Source: an uncultured Flavobacteriales bacterium (lineage in GTDB: Bacteria; Bacteroidota; Bacteroidia; Palsa-965). Taken from it: a stretch of 18,841 nucleotides of DNA. The notes under the pieces are model-generated. The model was not told the origin of the DNA. It searched no databases and was given only the letters and a program-made list of their open reading frames with translations. The translations under genes and the position numbers were made by a program. Each line of letters opens with the position of its first letter. Positions within the stretch are counted from its first letter, which is position 1. Positions 6,821 through 15,900 of this stretch are shown here, one piece after another. The stretch covers positions 1 through 18,841 of the forward strand of contig CAMLEF010000045.1 of the NCBI GenBank assembly GCA_946478675.1, given 5' to 3'.

Positions 6821-7054
6821 GTAAGATATTCCGATACGGCATTCACAGCCTGGTGAATGGGATTCTTGAAATACTAGGCCCATTTCATAACACATTCTTT
6901 TCACTACGCGTTTTTCTTTAACACAACCATGAAGCCGGCATAAAAAGCGCTTCACTGCCCCACTCTACTTTTGGCCAAGCTGTACGTGAACTCCTAGACG
7001 GTTTCCCCCGGAACGACCTGAAACCACGCCGCAGCCGACCCAAATCCCTGCAGC
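6821..7054. other. Gene-free stretch with small hairpin and weak promoter candidate
   Basis: Together with the repeats before it, this makes a gene-free interval of 422 bases between rplS and the secreted-protein gene. It holds a 7-bp inverted repeat, CATTCAC (6840-6846) and GTGAATG (6853-6859), and one exact TAnnTTTG match, TACTTTTG at 6966-6973. That box could drive the gene at 7055 with a leader of about 75 nt, but it has no upstream TTG at normal spacing. Nothing else is recognised. Confidence 0.4.
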
Positions 7055-8707
7055 ATGAAGGTCCTGCCCCTTATCGCTGTTGCCTTTCTCTTCTCTTTAA
7101 AATCCGTTGCGCAATCCGTGGTGATCAGCGGCTATTTCAACGCTGCCGACCCGCGCGATGAATGGACTGAATTGCTCGTCGTGGCCGACAACACCGACCT
7201 GCGCGGCTGGACGATCCGCGACGACAACAGCAGCCAGAGCAGCTGGCAAACGGCGGTTACGTTCAGCAACATCGCGTTCTGGAACAATATGCGCGCCGGA
7301 ACGATCATCCTGCTCTGGCATCGTCCCGTAGCTTCCGACGGTACAACCGCGCATCCGTCAGACGTCAACAAAGCGGACGGCTATATCGAGCTCGACGCGA
7401 CGAATGCTGCGTATTTCAGCGGCGGCACATTCGGGACTGCTCCTTCGTGGGCGGGCGCCTCGCTCAACATTGCCGGAGGCGGAGACGTTTTGCAGCTGCG
7501 TAATGCGTCGGGCACACACGTACATGCGCTCGGCCATATTTCTTCTCCCGGCGCCGACTGGAACGCTCTTCCTGCGCCGAAGCTCAATCACAGCAACAGC
7601 GCGAGCTCCGGTGATGCGATTTACATCTGCCCGGGCAACTCCATCACAGATTACGGCAGCAGCACTCCTCAAAACGGCACCGCATGGACTGCGAAAAACA
7701 GCAGCGCGACCACCTTCGGTCTTCCCAACGTCAGCGCGTCAAATCCCACGCAGAACACGGCGTTCTGGGATACACTTCGCGAACCCGCATTCGCCAGCCA
7801 GACGATTTTGCCCAGCTCGGTCATTGCCGGGTCTCCCGGAAGCATCAGCTTTTCATGGACGGCCGCGACCGATCCTGATCCTTCCGACGGAACGACGGGC
7901 TACCTCATCCTGCGCAACACGACGAATACGTTCACCGCGCCTTCCGACGGAACCACGTACGTCACCGGCAACCCGCTCGGCAGCGCCACGATCATCGCGC
8001 AAATTCCTTCGTCGACGACCAACACGTATACAGACAATACGGTGATGAACGGCAACGCGTATTACTACCGCGTGTATGCGTTCCGTTATTCCACCGATAA
8101 CAACAACGGCAATTCGTATCACCGTTCCCGCGGACGAGCGTATACGTCAACCTACGCCGACATTCAGCAGGCGAACCCGCTGCCGGTAACGTTGCTGCGT
8201 TTCGATGCGATGCGCGACGGCAGTTCTGCTCTCGTAACGTGGACGACGGCTTCGGAAACCAACAATGATTTTTTCACCGTAGAGCGCGCCACCGATGCAA
8301 CGCCGTTCCAGGCGATCGGAATTGTTGCAGGCAATGGCACATGCTCAATGCAACATTCCTACTCTTTCGTGGATGAAGCGCCGGTGAGCGGAAACAATTA
8401 TTACCGGCTTCGTCAAACCGATTTCAACGGCGTGTCGCACGTTTACGCACCGGAGCTCGTTACGTTTGAAAACGAATCACCGGCAAGCGCACAGGCGTGG
8501 TTTTGCGAAAGCGGTCTTACCTTCTCACTTTCAGGATGGAGCGGATATGTCACAATCGAAGTGTACGATTGCAGCGGAAGAAAAATCCTTTCCACATTGG
8601 TGAGCGGCGACGAAAGCGGAACGCTGCCGATGGAAAACGCCACGGGAATTTATTTCGTCCGATTCTTCACGAACGAAAAAGACGAAACGAAAAAGATCGC
8701 GCGTTAA
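7055..8707 (+). CDS. Secreted lamin-tail/Fn3 protein with T9SS sorting domain
   Basis: The 550-aa protein is exported by Sec and then by the type IX secretion system to the cell surface or medium. It has a signal peptide (MKVLPLIAVAFLFSLKSVAQ) and a region at about 22-170 with the lamin-tail-domain pattern (DEWTELLVVADNTDLRGWTI, then DVLQLRNASG). A fibronectin type III-like part follows at about 245-365 (YLILRNTTN, AYYYRVYAF). Next is the region typical of Bacteroidota surface proteins, LPVTLLRFDA...WTTASETNNDFFTVERA...NYYRLRQTDFNG, at about 375-465, and a C-terminal type A-like sorting domain ending GIYFVRFF...KKIAR. No catalytic domain is seen, so it may be an adhesin or structural protein. 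The stop codon lies in a TTAA that also carries the stop of convergent bshC. Confidence 0.85.
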   Translation: MKVLPLIAVAFLFSLKSVAQSVVISGYFNAADPRDEWTELLVVADNTDLRGWTIRDDNSSQSSWQTAVTFSNIAFWNNMRAGTIILLWHRPVASDGTTAHPSDVNKADGYIELDATNAAYFSGGTFGTAPSWAGASLNIAGGGDVLQLRNASGTHVHALGHISSPGADWNALPAPKLNHSNSASSGDAIYICPGNSITDYGSSTPQNGTAWTAKNSSATTFGLPNVSASNPTQNTAFWDTLREPAFASQTILPSSVIAGSPGSISFSWTAATDPDPSDGTTGYLILRNTTNTFTAPSDGTTYVTGNPLGSATIIAQIPSSTTNTYTDNTVMNGNAYYYRVYAFRYSTDNNNGNSYHRSRGRAYTSTYADIQQANPLPVTLLRFDAMRDGSSALVTWTTASETNNDFFTVERATDATPFQAIGIVAGNGTCSMQHSYSFVDEAPVSGNNYYRLRQTDFNGVSHVYAPELVTFENESPASAQAWFCESGLTFSLSGWSGYVTIEVYDCSGRKILSTLVSGDESGTLPMENATGIYFVRFFTNEKDETKKIAR

Positions 8708-10278
8708 TTTTCGGCGGCCATCACTAAGATGCCTTCCGCATTCGGCTTGAAATTTTCCAGCAGCATCGCAATGAAATCAGGCTGATCGAGGAAATACGGG
8801 ATGAAATTCTCGTAACGTTCCTGCAGCACGCCGTTCGGGAAAAATTTCGCGTGCAGCTTTCGCAATTGATTGACGGACGTTTCCTGTTTTTGCTTCTGGG
8901 CGCGCAGCATTTTTCCCTGCAACGCGTCGAGGCTGTTCAGCGCTTTCTGCAATTCGGCTTCTGCGGCTTTTTTCAGCGTGACGTCCGATGCTTCCGCTTT
9001 TGTAATCACACCATCGAATGCCGAGCGGATATTTTCTTTCTCGGCATCGAGGCTCAGCTCTTCGGTCGAAACGAATTGTTTGATGATCTGCTCGATGTCG
9101 CCGAAAAGATCTTCCGCCTGCAAACCGAGCTTCGCCAGTCGCCCGGAAGTGTTCGCCTCCACGAGCAATCCGAAATTCCGCGGCTGCAGCACCGGGAAAA
9201 ACACGCCGAGCGTTTCGAACATTTTTTTGTACTCGAGCCAGTACACCAGCTCGCCCGGCCCGCCCACGTATGCCAGGTTCGGCAGCAACACCTGCTGGTA
9301 AACGGGTCGCAGCGTTACGTTCGGTGAAAATTTTTCCGGATGTTCGTTCAGCTCTGCATCGAGACCTTCTTTCGTAAAAGAAAGCGACGAATGCAGCACA
9401 TGATAATTGCCTTCTTTCTCTTCGATGCGCTCGCGGGAATTTTCTCCGAGAAAAAACACGTTGATCCCGCGCGGCTTCACCTGGATATCGTAACCGTTCT
9501 TCTCCAGCTCCGCGATCGTAATGCTGACATCGCGAAACGTCACGTTGAAAAAAATGTCTTCGCGGAAATACGGAATGAACAGTTTCTTCAGCGACGCATC
9601 GTCACCGTCGAGCACCAGCACTTTTCCATCGAACAGCCGGTGCACCAGCTCGCGCGTAGCCGCCGCCAGCGAACGACCGGGACGATACACTTCTTCGAAC
9701 ATCGCGTGCAGCTTCACCGCCGCTTCCGATTCGCCCATCACCGTTTTCAATTCCTGCAGCAGCGTCGTCATCGAATCGGTGCGCAATCTTCCTACCGCGC
9801 CTTCTGCCGGTTTTTGCCACGTCAGCGTTTTGCCGAACAAATTCACGGAAGCGATTTCATCAAAATCGTGATCTTCCGTCGCCATCCAGTAAACAGGAAC
9901 AACTTTCTTCCCCGTTTCCTTTTCCGTTTTCTCTGCGAGATTGATCGCGGTGACGATCTTGAAAATAAAATACATCGGACCCGTGAACAGGCAAAGCTGG
10001 TGCCCGGTCGTTACCGTCAGCGTTTCCGGCATTGCGAATTTCTCCAGTAGTTCCAGCGGCAACGCAACACCGTCGCGCTCATACTGTGCACGAAGCGCAT
10101 CTGCAACGATCGCACGATGTTTCTCCTCGTAACGCATCGCTTTCGCAGCAGCTCGATAACCTTCCGTCGAAGGAAAGTGATCGTAAAAGGGTTTTACTTT
10201 TTCGGAAGCGGAAACGTAATCGAGGAAGAGACGATTGAATCCGGGAACGGCGGCAAACGGAACGGTACGGGTATTCAT
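8704..10278 (-). CDS. bshC: Bacillithiol biosynthesis cysteine-adding enzyme BshC
   Basis: BshC adds cysteine to glucosaminyl-malate, the last step of synthesis of the low-molecular-weight thiol bacillithiol. The 524-aa product is of normal length. Recognisable family segments are VTTGHQLCLFTGPMYFIFKI at about 94-113, the following VPVYWMATEDHDFDEIASVN, VTLRPVYQQVLLPNLAYVGG and ELVYWLEYKKMF in the second half, and a long coiled-coil region at about 400-480. An in-frame GTG lies one codon before the ATG at 10278; the ATG is preferred. A TACTTTTG box ends 5 nt before it. The bshA and bshB genes are not in the window. The gene is convergent with the T9SS-sorted protein gene, their ends overlapping by 4 bp. 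Downstream of the envelope operon, it is insulated from it by a terminator. Confidence 0.95.
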   Translation of the reverse strand: MNTRTVPFAAVPGFNRLFLDYVSASEKVKPFYDHFPSTEGYRAAAKAMRYEEKHRAIVADALRAQYERDGVALPLELLEKFAMPETLTVTTGHQLCLFTGPMYFIFKIVTAINLAEKTEKETGKKVVPVYWMATEDHDFDEIASVNLFGKTLTWQKPAEGAVGRLRTDSMTTLLQELKTVMGESEAAVKLHAMFEEVYRPGRSLAAATRELVHRLFDGKVLVLDGDDASLKKLFIPYFREDIFFNVTFRDVSITIAELEKNGYDIQVKPRGINVFFLGENSRERIEEKEGNYHVLHSSLSFTKEGLDAELNEHPEKFSPNVTLRPVYQQVLLPNLAYVGGPGELVYWLEYKKMFETLGVFFPVLQPRNFGLLVEANTSGRLAKLGLQAEDLFGDIEQIIKQFVSTEELSLDAEKENIRSAFDGVITKAEASDVTLKKAAEAELQKALNSLDALQGKMLRAQKQKQETSVNQLRKLHAKFFPNGVLQERYENFIPYFLDQPDFIAMLLENFKPNAEGILVMAAEN

Positions 10279-10283
10279 CACTG

Positions 10284-10291
10284 CAAAAGTA
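10284..10291 (-). promoter_or_regulatory. -7 box directly before bshC (leaderless candidate)
   Basis: Minus-strand TACTTTTG, an exact TAnnTTTG match, is followed by CAGTG and the ATG. The expected transcript starts at or beside the start codon. The box lies 5 nt after the T-run of the upstream terminator, so any -33 element would fall within that hairpin. Confidence 0.6.
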
Positions 10292-10296
10292 GGAAC

Positions 10297-10335
10297 AAAA
10301 AAAAGCCCCGCAGCGATTTACCATCACTGCAGGGC
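10297..10335 (-). terminator. Intrinsic terminator of the envelope operon
   Basis: On the minus strand GCCCTGCAGTGAT (10335-10323) pairs with ATCGCTGCGGGGC (10317-10305) over 13 bp with two G-T wobbles and a 5-nt loop. Eight T follow (plus-strand A-run 10297-10304). It begins 27 bp after the stop of the OmpA-family gene. Confidence 0.9.
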
Positions 10336-10362
10336 GCGGGGTTACGTCCCTACCGGGGAAAA

Positions 10363-11895
10363 TTATTTGCTGCGGATGGTGAATTCCACTCTGCGGTTCC
10401 TTGCCCGTCCTTCTTCCGTGTCGTTCGTTTCAACGGGTTCACTTTCGCCAAAACCTTTCCACGACAAACGTGAAGCATCGATTCCTTTGGCGACGAGATA
10501 ATCATAAACCGCTTTTGCGCGATCGTCCGAAAGCTTGCGGTTGTCTTCGTCGGAACCGACGTTATCCGTGTGACCGGCGATGTCGATTTTCATAGTCGGA
10601 TTTTCCGTCAGTAGCTTCACCACGCGATCGAGCTCTTCCGACGACTCCGGTTTCAGCGTCGCTTTTCCGAAATCGAAGAAGACGTTGTTCAAGCGCACCA
10701 CCTGACCTACTTTGATCGGCGCGAGCTTCAGGTCACGATGCACTTCTTCGTACGCCTTCAACGCGGTGAGATCGAGATTTTCGCTGACGGCATAATAACC
10801 GTCGGCGATCGCGCGGAAACCGTACGCTTTTCCATACGGCAGCACGATGCTGTAATCACCATTGCCCGGTGCCGAACGCGCCGTGCCGACTTCCGTGTTG
10901 TCACCGAGCGTGTAATACGTGATCGTCGCTTCCACAGGTTTGCCGGTTTCCTGGTCGAGCACTTTTCCCGAGATGAGCGCAACCGGATTCGGGCGCACTT
11001 CCGGTTTGAGCGTGATGCGCACGATGTCGGAACCGCCAAAACTGTTCGCCGAAGAAACCATGTACGCCACATCGCCGGAAGCAGCCACCGAATAATACGC
11101 ATCCCAATCGCTCGTGTTGATCTCGGGCCCGAGGTTCACCGGCTCCGACCAGTTCTGCCACGTATCATCGAGACGACGCGTCATCCAGATGTCGTGGCTG
11201 CCGTAACCGCCGGGACGATCGCTCGCGAAATACAGCGTGACATTATCCGCAGCGAGAAACGGACCGATCTCGTCGTACGCAGAGCTGATGGGCAGGAGCT
11301 GCGGCTCGGAAAATGTTCCGTTCTCTTTCCGGAAGCTGACGAAGAGATCGTGATCCTTCCGGTTCTTTCCTTTCGGAACGAAACTCATCAGCAGCGTCTT
11401 GTTGTCGGAATGCATGTGGCTGCTGATGGAAAGGTGATTGGGATTGATCGACGATTCGTAATTCTTCACCTTGATGCCTTTCGGTCCTTCCCAGCCGTTT
11501 TTCGTCAGCACGAAATACGAGAAGCCCATGCCATCGTATTGCCCGCGCTCGTAATAACCTTTAATGTAACGCGTGTTGCCGTCGGCGCTGAAACCTTCGA
11601 TCCCGTTGTACAATTCATCATTGAACGGCGCTTTCAGGTGACGCGCAGGCGACCAGTTTCCTGCGCTGTCGAGCTTCGACATCCAAATGTCCTGCGTGCC
11701 CGGCTGCGGATACAACGTATTCTCCGGATGATTGCTGCGAATGAAAAACAGCTTTTTTCCGTCGGGAGAAATTTCCGGCGACAACTCTTCGTACTGCGAG
11801 TTGACGGCCGCGCCGAGATTTTCCTTCTGGTATTGCGCAGGAATTTCCGTCGACGCGGCGATTGCGAAAAGGAAAAGGAGAACGTTTTTTCTCAT
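10363..11895 (-). CDS. OmpA-family protein with PD40 beta-propeller and CRD domains
   Basis: This 510-aa envelope protein probably links the outer membrane to peptidoglycan. It has a signal peptide (MRKNVLLFLFAIAASTEIPA) without a lipobox. WD40-like PD40 repeats follow at about 30-300 (LSPEISPDGKKLFFIRS, FLAADNVTLYFASDRPGG), then a carboxypeptidase-regulatory-like domain at about 303-373 (ISGKVLDQETGKPVEATITY). A C-terminal OmpA domain at about 403-510 has NNVFFDFGKATLKPES, the peptidoglycan-binding IAGHTDNVGSDEDNRKLSDDRA, and GFGESEPV...RARNRRVEFTI. The order propeller-CRD-OmpA resembles PorE of the type IX secretion system, but the N-terminal TPR and lipoprotein cysteine of PorE are missing, so I do not name it PorE. 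It starts 5 nt after the stop of the preceding barrel-like protein gene, in one operon, with a terminator after it. Confidence 0.93.
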   Translation of the reverse strand: MRKNVLLFLFAIAASTEIPAQYQKENLGAAVNSQYEELSPEISPDGKKLFFIRSNHPENTLYPQPGTQDIWMSKLDSAGNWSPARHLKAPFNDELYNGIEGFSADGNTRYIKGYYERGQYDGMGFSYFVLTKNGWEGPKGIKVKNYESSINPNHLSISSHMHSDNKTLLMSFVPKGKNRKDHDLFVSFRKENGTFSEPQLLPISSAYDEIGPFLAADNVTLYFASDRPGGYGSHDIWMTRRLDDTWQNWSEPVNLGPEINTSDWDAYYSVAASGDVAYMVSSANSFGGSDIVRITLKPEVRPNPVALISGKVLDQETGKPVEATITYYTLGDNTEVGTARSAPGNGDYSIVLPYGKAYGFRAIADGYYAVSENLDLTALKAYEEVHRDLKLAPIKVGQVVRLNNVFFDFGKATLKPESSEELDRVVKLLTENPTMKIDIAGHTDNVGSDEDNRKLSDDRAKAVYDYLVAKGIDASRLSWKGFGESEPVETNDTEEGRARNRRVEFTIRSK

Positions 11896-11900
11896 CGCGA

Positions 11901-12833
11901 TTATTCCGTTTCGGTTTGTTTCGCAGGAGCAGATCCCGCTTCCGCAAAAGCAGCAATGCGGCGGCTGATCGGAATGGAAATCGTTCCGGTGACGTACAAT
12001 CCATCGTACGGGCGATAACCGACTTCCGTCTGGAAAAGAAAACGGCGCTTCTTGAAATCGGGACGCGCTTCTTTTCGCGTGAGCACCGGGTACCAGGCAA
12101 TGCCCATACGCGCGCCCACCGGCGAATGCTGGAACTGCGATTTGTAGTCGACGTCTTTATAACGCACCGTGCTCACGGGAACGATGAGCGCATCGAGATA
12201 AAATCGCGAATGCAGCGAGATGCCTTTTTTACCGTATTGATCCGTCGTGATGAGCAGGTGGCGGAATTTCTCGCGGAAGAGACCGGCGTAAAGCCCGATC
12301 ACGTTATAGTTGACGACTTCCGGAAGCAAATAATCATCGTTGTTCGGTGTCGTGATGCAGCCACCGTAATCCATGAAACCGGCGCGCAACCCGAACTTGC
12401 GCATTTGCAGGCTGGGCACATCTACATACGTCGTTGTTTCCGTTTTGCCGTCGTTGCTGACGTTGAGCACGACACGGTTCGTCGTGGTGACGAGCTTTCG
12501 GCCGAGCGTGAGGTAACCGCCGATTTCGATCTGGCGATGCGCTTTCAGGTTTTCTTTATCGCGAAACGCTTTGCCCATCGTGAGGTAACCGTAACGGAAA
12601 ATATAATCCGCGCCGATCGCATTTTTGTAATCGACAAAACCCCAGACGCCGGTGCTGAAGCTGAGGCCGTCGATATTCTTCAAACCGAAATCCATTTGCG
12701 CAAGGTCGATGCCCATCGCGAAGTTGCAGGCATTCTGCGGCTCATCCTGGAGCACCTTGTATTGAACGGAATTCTGCGCCGGAAGAAGAGCAGCCAGCAG
12801 GAGTGCAAACAAAAGGAGAACGGGCTTTTTCAT
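11901..12833 (-). CDS. Putative outer-membrane beta-barrel protein of unknown function
   Basis: The 310-aa protein has a strong signal peptide (MKKPVLLLFALLLAALLPAQ). The mature part alternates polar and hydrophobic or aromatic residues in the way of beta-barrel strands (IGADYIFRYGYLTMG, RQIEIGGYLTLGRKL, LFQTEVGYRPYDGLYVTGTI). It lacks the sequence pattern I associate with PorP/SprF, so the family is not named. The ATG at 12833 is chosen over an in-frame TTG at 12854 because the TTG overlaps the -7 box and only the ATG gives a normal signal peptide. It is the first gene of a two-gene operon with the OmpA-family protein and divergent from the sensor kinase, 76 bp away; barrel plus OmpA pairs are common in Bacteroidota envelopes. 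The C-terminal tail AEAGSAPAKQTETE is low in complexity. Confidence 0.8.
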   Translation of the reverse strand: MKKPVLLLFALLLAALLPAQNSVQYKVLQDEPQNACNFAMGIDLAQMDFGLKNIDGLSFSTGVWGFVDYKNAIGADYIFRYGYLTMGKAFRDKENLKAHRQIEIGGYLTLGRKLVTTTNRVVLNVSNDGKTETTTYVDVPSLQMRKFGLRAGFMDYGGCITTPNNDDYLLPEVVNYNVIGLYAGLFREKFRHLLITTDQYGKKGISLHSRFYLDALIVPVSTVRYKDVDYKSQFQHSPVGARMGIAWYPVLTRKEARPDFKKRRFLFQTEVGYRPYDGLYVTGTISIPISRRIAAFAEAGSAPAKQTETE

Positions 12834-12851
12834 AGGTATGATTTTCTGAGC

Positions 12852-12883
12852 CAAAACTATCCCGCATTGCTCCGGTCACTCAA
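12852..12883 (-). promoter_or_regulatory. Promoter of the barrel/OmpA operon
   Basis: On the minus strand TTG (12883-12881) and TAGTTTTG (12859-12852) are separated by 21 nt, within the normal range for Bacteroidota. The -7 box ends 18 nt before the ATG at 12833. Confidence 0.7.
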
Positions 12884-12897
12884 TAAGGCATTCATCG

Positions 12898-12905
12898 TAT
12901 TTTAG
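12898..12905 (+). promoter_or_regulatory. Near-consensus -7 box before sensor kinase gene
   Basis: TATTTTAG differs from TAnnTTTG at one base and ends 4 nt before the ATG, the same spacing as at trmD and the Nudix gene. Its upstream region overlaps the -33 element of the divergent envelope-operon promoter. Confidence 0.45.
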
Positions 12906-12909
12906 CCGC

Positions 12910-15900
12910 ATGCGCCTCCGGCTCTTGTTGTTATTACTTCTGTTCACGCTTCGGATTTCCGCGCAGGGATTGGGTTTCCGCCAGTTCACGCCGTCGGATG
13001 GATTGCCGCAGAATACGGTGACGACGGCATTCGAAGACAGCGAAGGATTTCTCTGGTTCGGCACGCAGGATGGTTTGTGCCGTTACGACGGTTATGGTTT
13101 CCGTGTGTTCAGGAATGAAAGCGGCAATACGCACAGCCTCTGCGACAATTATGTGCTGTCGATCTTCGAAGACGACGCGCATCATTTGTGGATCGGCTGC
13201 AGGAACGGCATCAGCATTTTCGACCGGCATACGGAACAATTCACGACGGTTAAAACGGAAACGACCAAACGTTTCTATCCGCGGAATGAATTGTATTTCC
13301 ATCAATCGCCGGGAAAGGCTGTGCGTTGCTGGGGCAGCGGGTTAATGCTGGAAGCGGTGAACGATTCCCTGCTGCGACAAGTTGGAAAAGCGCCGCTGGA
13401 ATTTTCGCTGCCGGGAAATAAAGAAGGTGCGATCGGCGATTCGTCGCTGACGGTTGAAGGAAAAACATTTCCGTTTCCTGCAAAAGGAAGGCGGATCGCG
13501 TGGAGCATTTGCCCGGATGGAAAGATTTGCGTGTGCTTAGCATCAGCAGTGTTCTGTTTTGATCCCGCAACAAAAACATTTTCAAATCCCGGTTTTCCCG
13601 AAGGCGCAGCGCTTCCGCATGCGATTGTGTGCGACAAGAAAAACCGCACCTGGCTGGGCACGGCGAAAGGACTTTATTTATCCGGTGACCATGGCTGGGC
13701 TAAAGTTCAAACCACAGGTGCGCCGGCAGAAGAATCGATTTCGGCATTGTATTGCGACAGCCGCGGCATCACCTGGATCGGCACGGATTATTCCGGCCTG
13801 TTTCGTTACGATCCGTTTTCGGAAGTGTTCGGGCAATTAGACGGCAGCAGCATGCAGGCGAAACAAGTGTGGGCGTTTGCCGGGTTGTCTTCGCGTGAGC
13901 TCTGGATCGGAACGGATAACGGGCCTCGTGTTTTTGTGTTGTGGCCGCGAAGCTGCTATCGCGATAAAGATGATGCGGCCTGGTCACGCACACCCGATTT
14001 CACCGAAAATGCTGCGCCGGTAGCGCTCGAAGGTCTCGAAGCGCTCGAAGGAAAAACCGTTACCGCCATCACAACCAGCGGCGACAGCCTCGTGTGGCTC
14101 GGCACAAAAGGATTCGGCATTTACGCGTATCACCGGCGGCAACAAAAAATCGTTGCACATTTCGGGCGAGACGAAACGGAAAGAAAAATTCCGGGCGGCA
14201 CCATTTTTTATTTCGCGGCAACGAATAAAAAACTGTACGCCGGTACGCCGCATGGAATTGCGATCATCGATCTCGCTCAATGGCAAACCGACAGTCTTCA
14301 TCCGCAAACGGTTTCCGGGAAAACCAATAACGATTACGTGCTCTCGTTGTATCCCGAAGGTGATGAGCTCTGGATCGGCACGACGCTCGGCCTGCTGCAT
14401 TACAATGTAAAAACGCATGCGCACGAAAACTTCACGCACGATCCCACGAAGCCTGCTTCTTTCCCGAATGATTTCGTAGCGTGCATCCAATCGAATCCTG
14501 CGAACAAAAACGAATTGTACATCGGAACGCTCGGCAGCGGCATTGTCGTTTTCGATCGCAGCAAACAAAACTGGCGGATGATCGACGGGAAAAACGGGCT
14601 GACGAACCTTTCGGTATACGGCATCCTCTTCGCCGAAGACAAATGCTGGGCGAGTACGAACGACGGCATCGCAGTGATCGATCCGGGAACATTCGACACG
14701 CAAATGCTCACCGATCGCGACGGTATTGCGATGGATGAGTTTTCGCAGAATGCGTGGTACAAAGCCATGAACGGCGACCTGTTTTTCGGAACGGCAAATG
14801 GATTTGTTTGTTTCGATCCGGAGAAGATCACGCTTGCGCAACAATCGCCGCGACTGGCGATCACCACGCTCGGCATCAATTACCAGCCGCTGGCTCCCGA
14901 TGCCAACAACATTTCAGGCAGCCGCACGCTTCCGTCGAAGATCGAATTGTGGCCGGGAGAAAAAGTGCTGTCGCTGGAATACGCGGCGTTCTCTTCCGGC
15001 AATCGCCCGCTCTATTACCGTTACCGGCTGGCGGGCTTCGACGACAATTGGGTCGTTCCTGCGAATAACCAGCGTACCATCAGCTACACGAATTTGCCTG
15101 CGGGTGATTACACGCTGGAAATTGCCGCGTCCTTCTCGCGCGATTATGCAGGCGCATCCGTGCTGAAAATTCCCGTGATCGTCCATCCGCCGTTTTTCAT
15201 GACGTGGTGGTTCCGCATTGTTGCATCACTGCTCATTATCGGCTGCATCATCCTGATCGTTCGCTACTTCTCACAGCGCCGTCTCCGCGAAAAGCTGCGC
15301 GAGCTGGAAACACAACGCCGCATCCAGGAAGAACGCGAACGCATCTCTCGCGACCTGCACGATAACGTCGGCGCGCAGCTCACGTACATCATCACCACGC
15401 TCGACAACGTTGCGTTGAAAATGCGAAAGCCCGGCAACGCGGAAGTCGCGCAGGAGAAGATCGAAACGCTCGGCGGACAGGCGCGTCACACGATGCAGCA
15501 GCTGCGCGAGTCGATCTGGGCGATGAACAGCACGAGCATTTCCACCGAAGAGCTGGGAAGAAAAACGCAGGAGCTGATGCTGCAGCTGGCGGAAAATCAC
15601 GAGCAGGTGCAATGGCAGGTAAAAACGGAAACCGGCGATCGCCTCTTATCTCCTTCCGTCGCCATCCAGCTCTTCCGCATCGTGCAGGAAGCCGTCGCCA
15701 ACGCGTTCCGTCATGCGCTGGCCCGCAGGATCGCCGTACACATCACCGGCGAAAATGATTTCCTGCAGGTGACGATCACTGACGACGGAACAGGTTTCGA
15801 TCCTTCCGCAGAAAAGCCCGGACATTTCGGAATGAAAAATATGCCGCAGCGCGCCGCACAGATCGGCGGGACGTTCGGCTTTCAATCGGAAAAAGGAAAA

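Noticed and set aside
6638..6955. 105-codon open frame on the minus strand with a repeated FFIVLLSRP
   Set aside because: The repeated peptide is only the translation of the 26-bp direct repeats, and the frame runs through the rplS terminator.
10363..11895. Naming the OmpA/PD40/CRD protein PorE
   Set aside because: The domain order is similar, but the N-terminal TPR and lipoprotein cysteine are missing and no other T9SS core genes are nearby.
10738..12018. 426-codon open frame on the plus strand
   Set aside because: It lies antisense to the OmpA-family gene and part of the barrel gene, whose proteins have clear domains. Its translation is Arg/His/Val-rich with no recognisable domain, as expected of a shadow frame in GC-rich coding DNA.
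11862..12905. 347-codon open frame on the plus strand
   Set aside because: Antisense to the barrel-protein gene, which has a signal peptide, promoter and operon partner; no domain or start signal supports the plus frame.
13984..14844. 286-codon open frame on the minus strand
   Set aside because: Antisense to the propeller part of the sensor kinase, which is unambiguous in this stretch.
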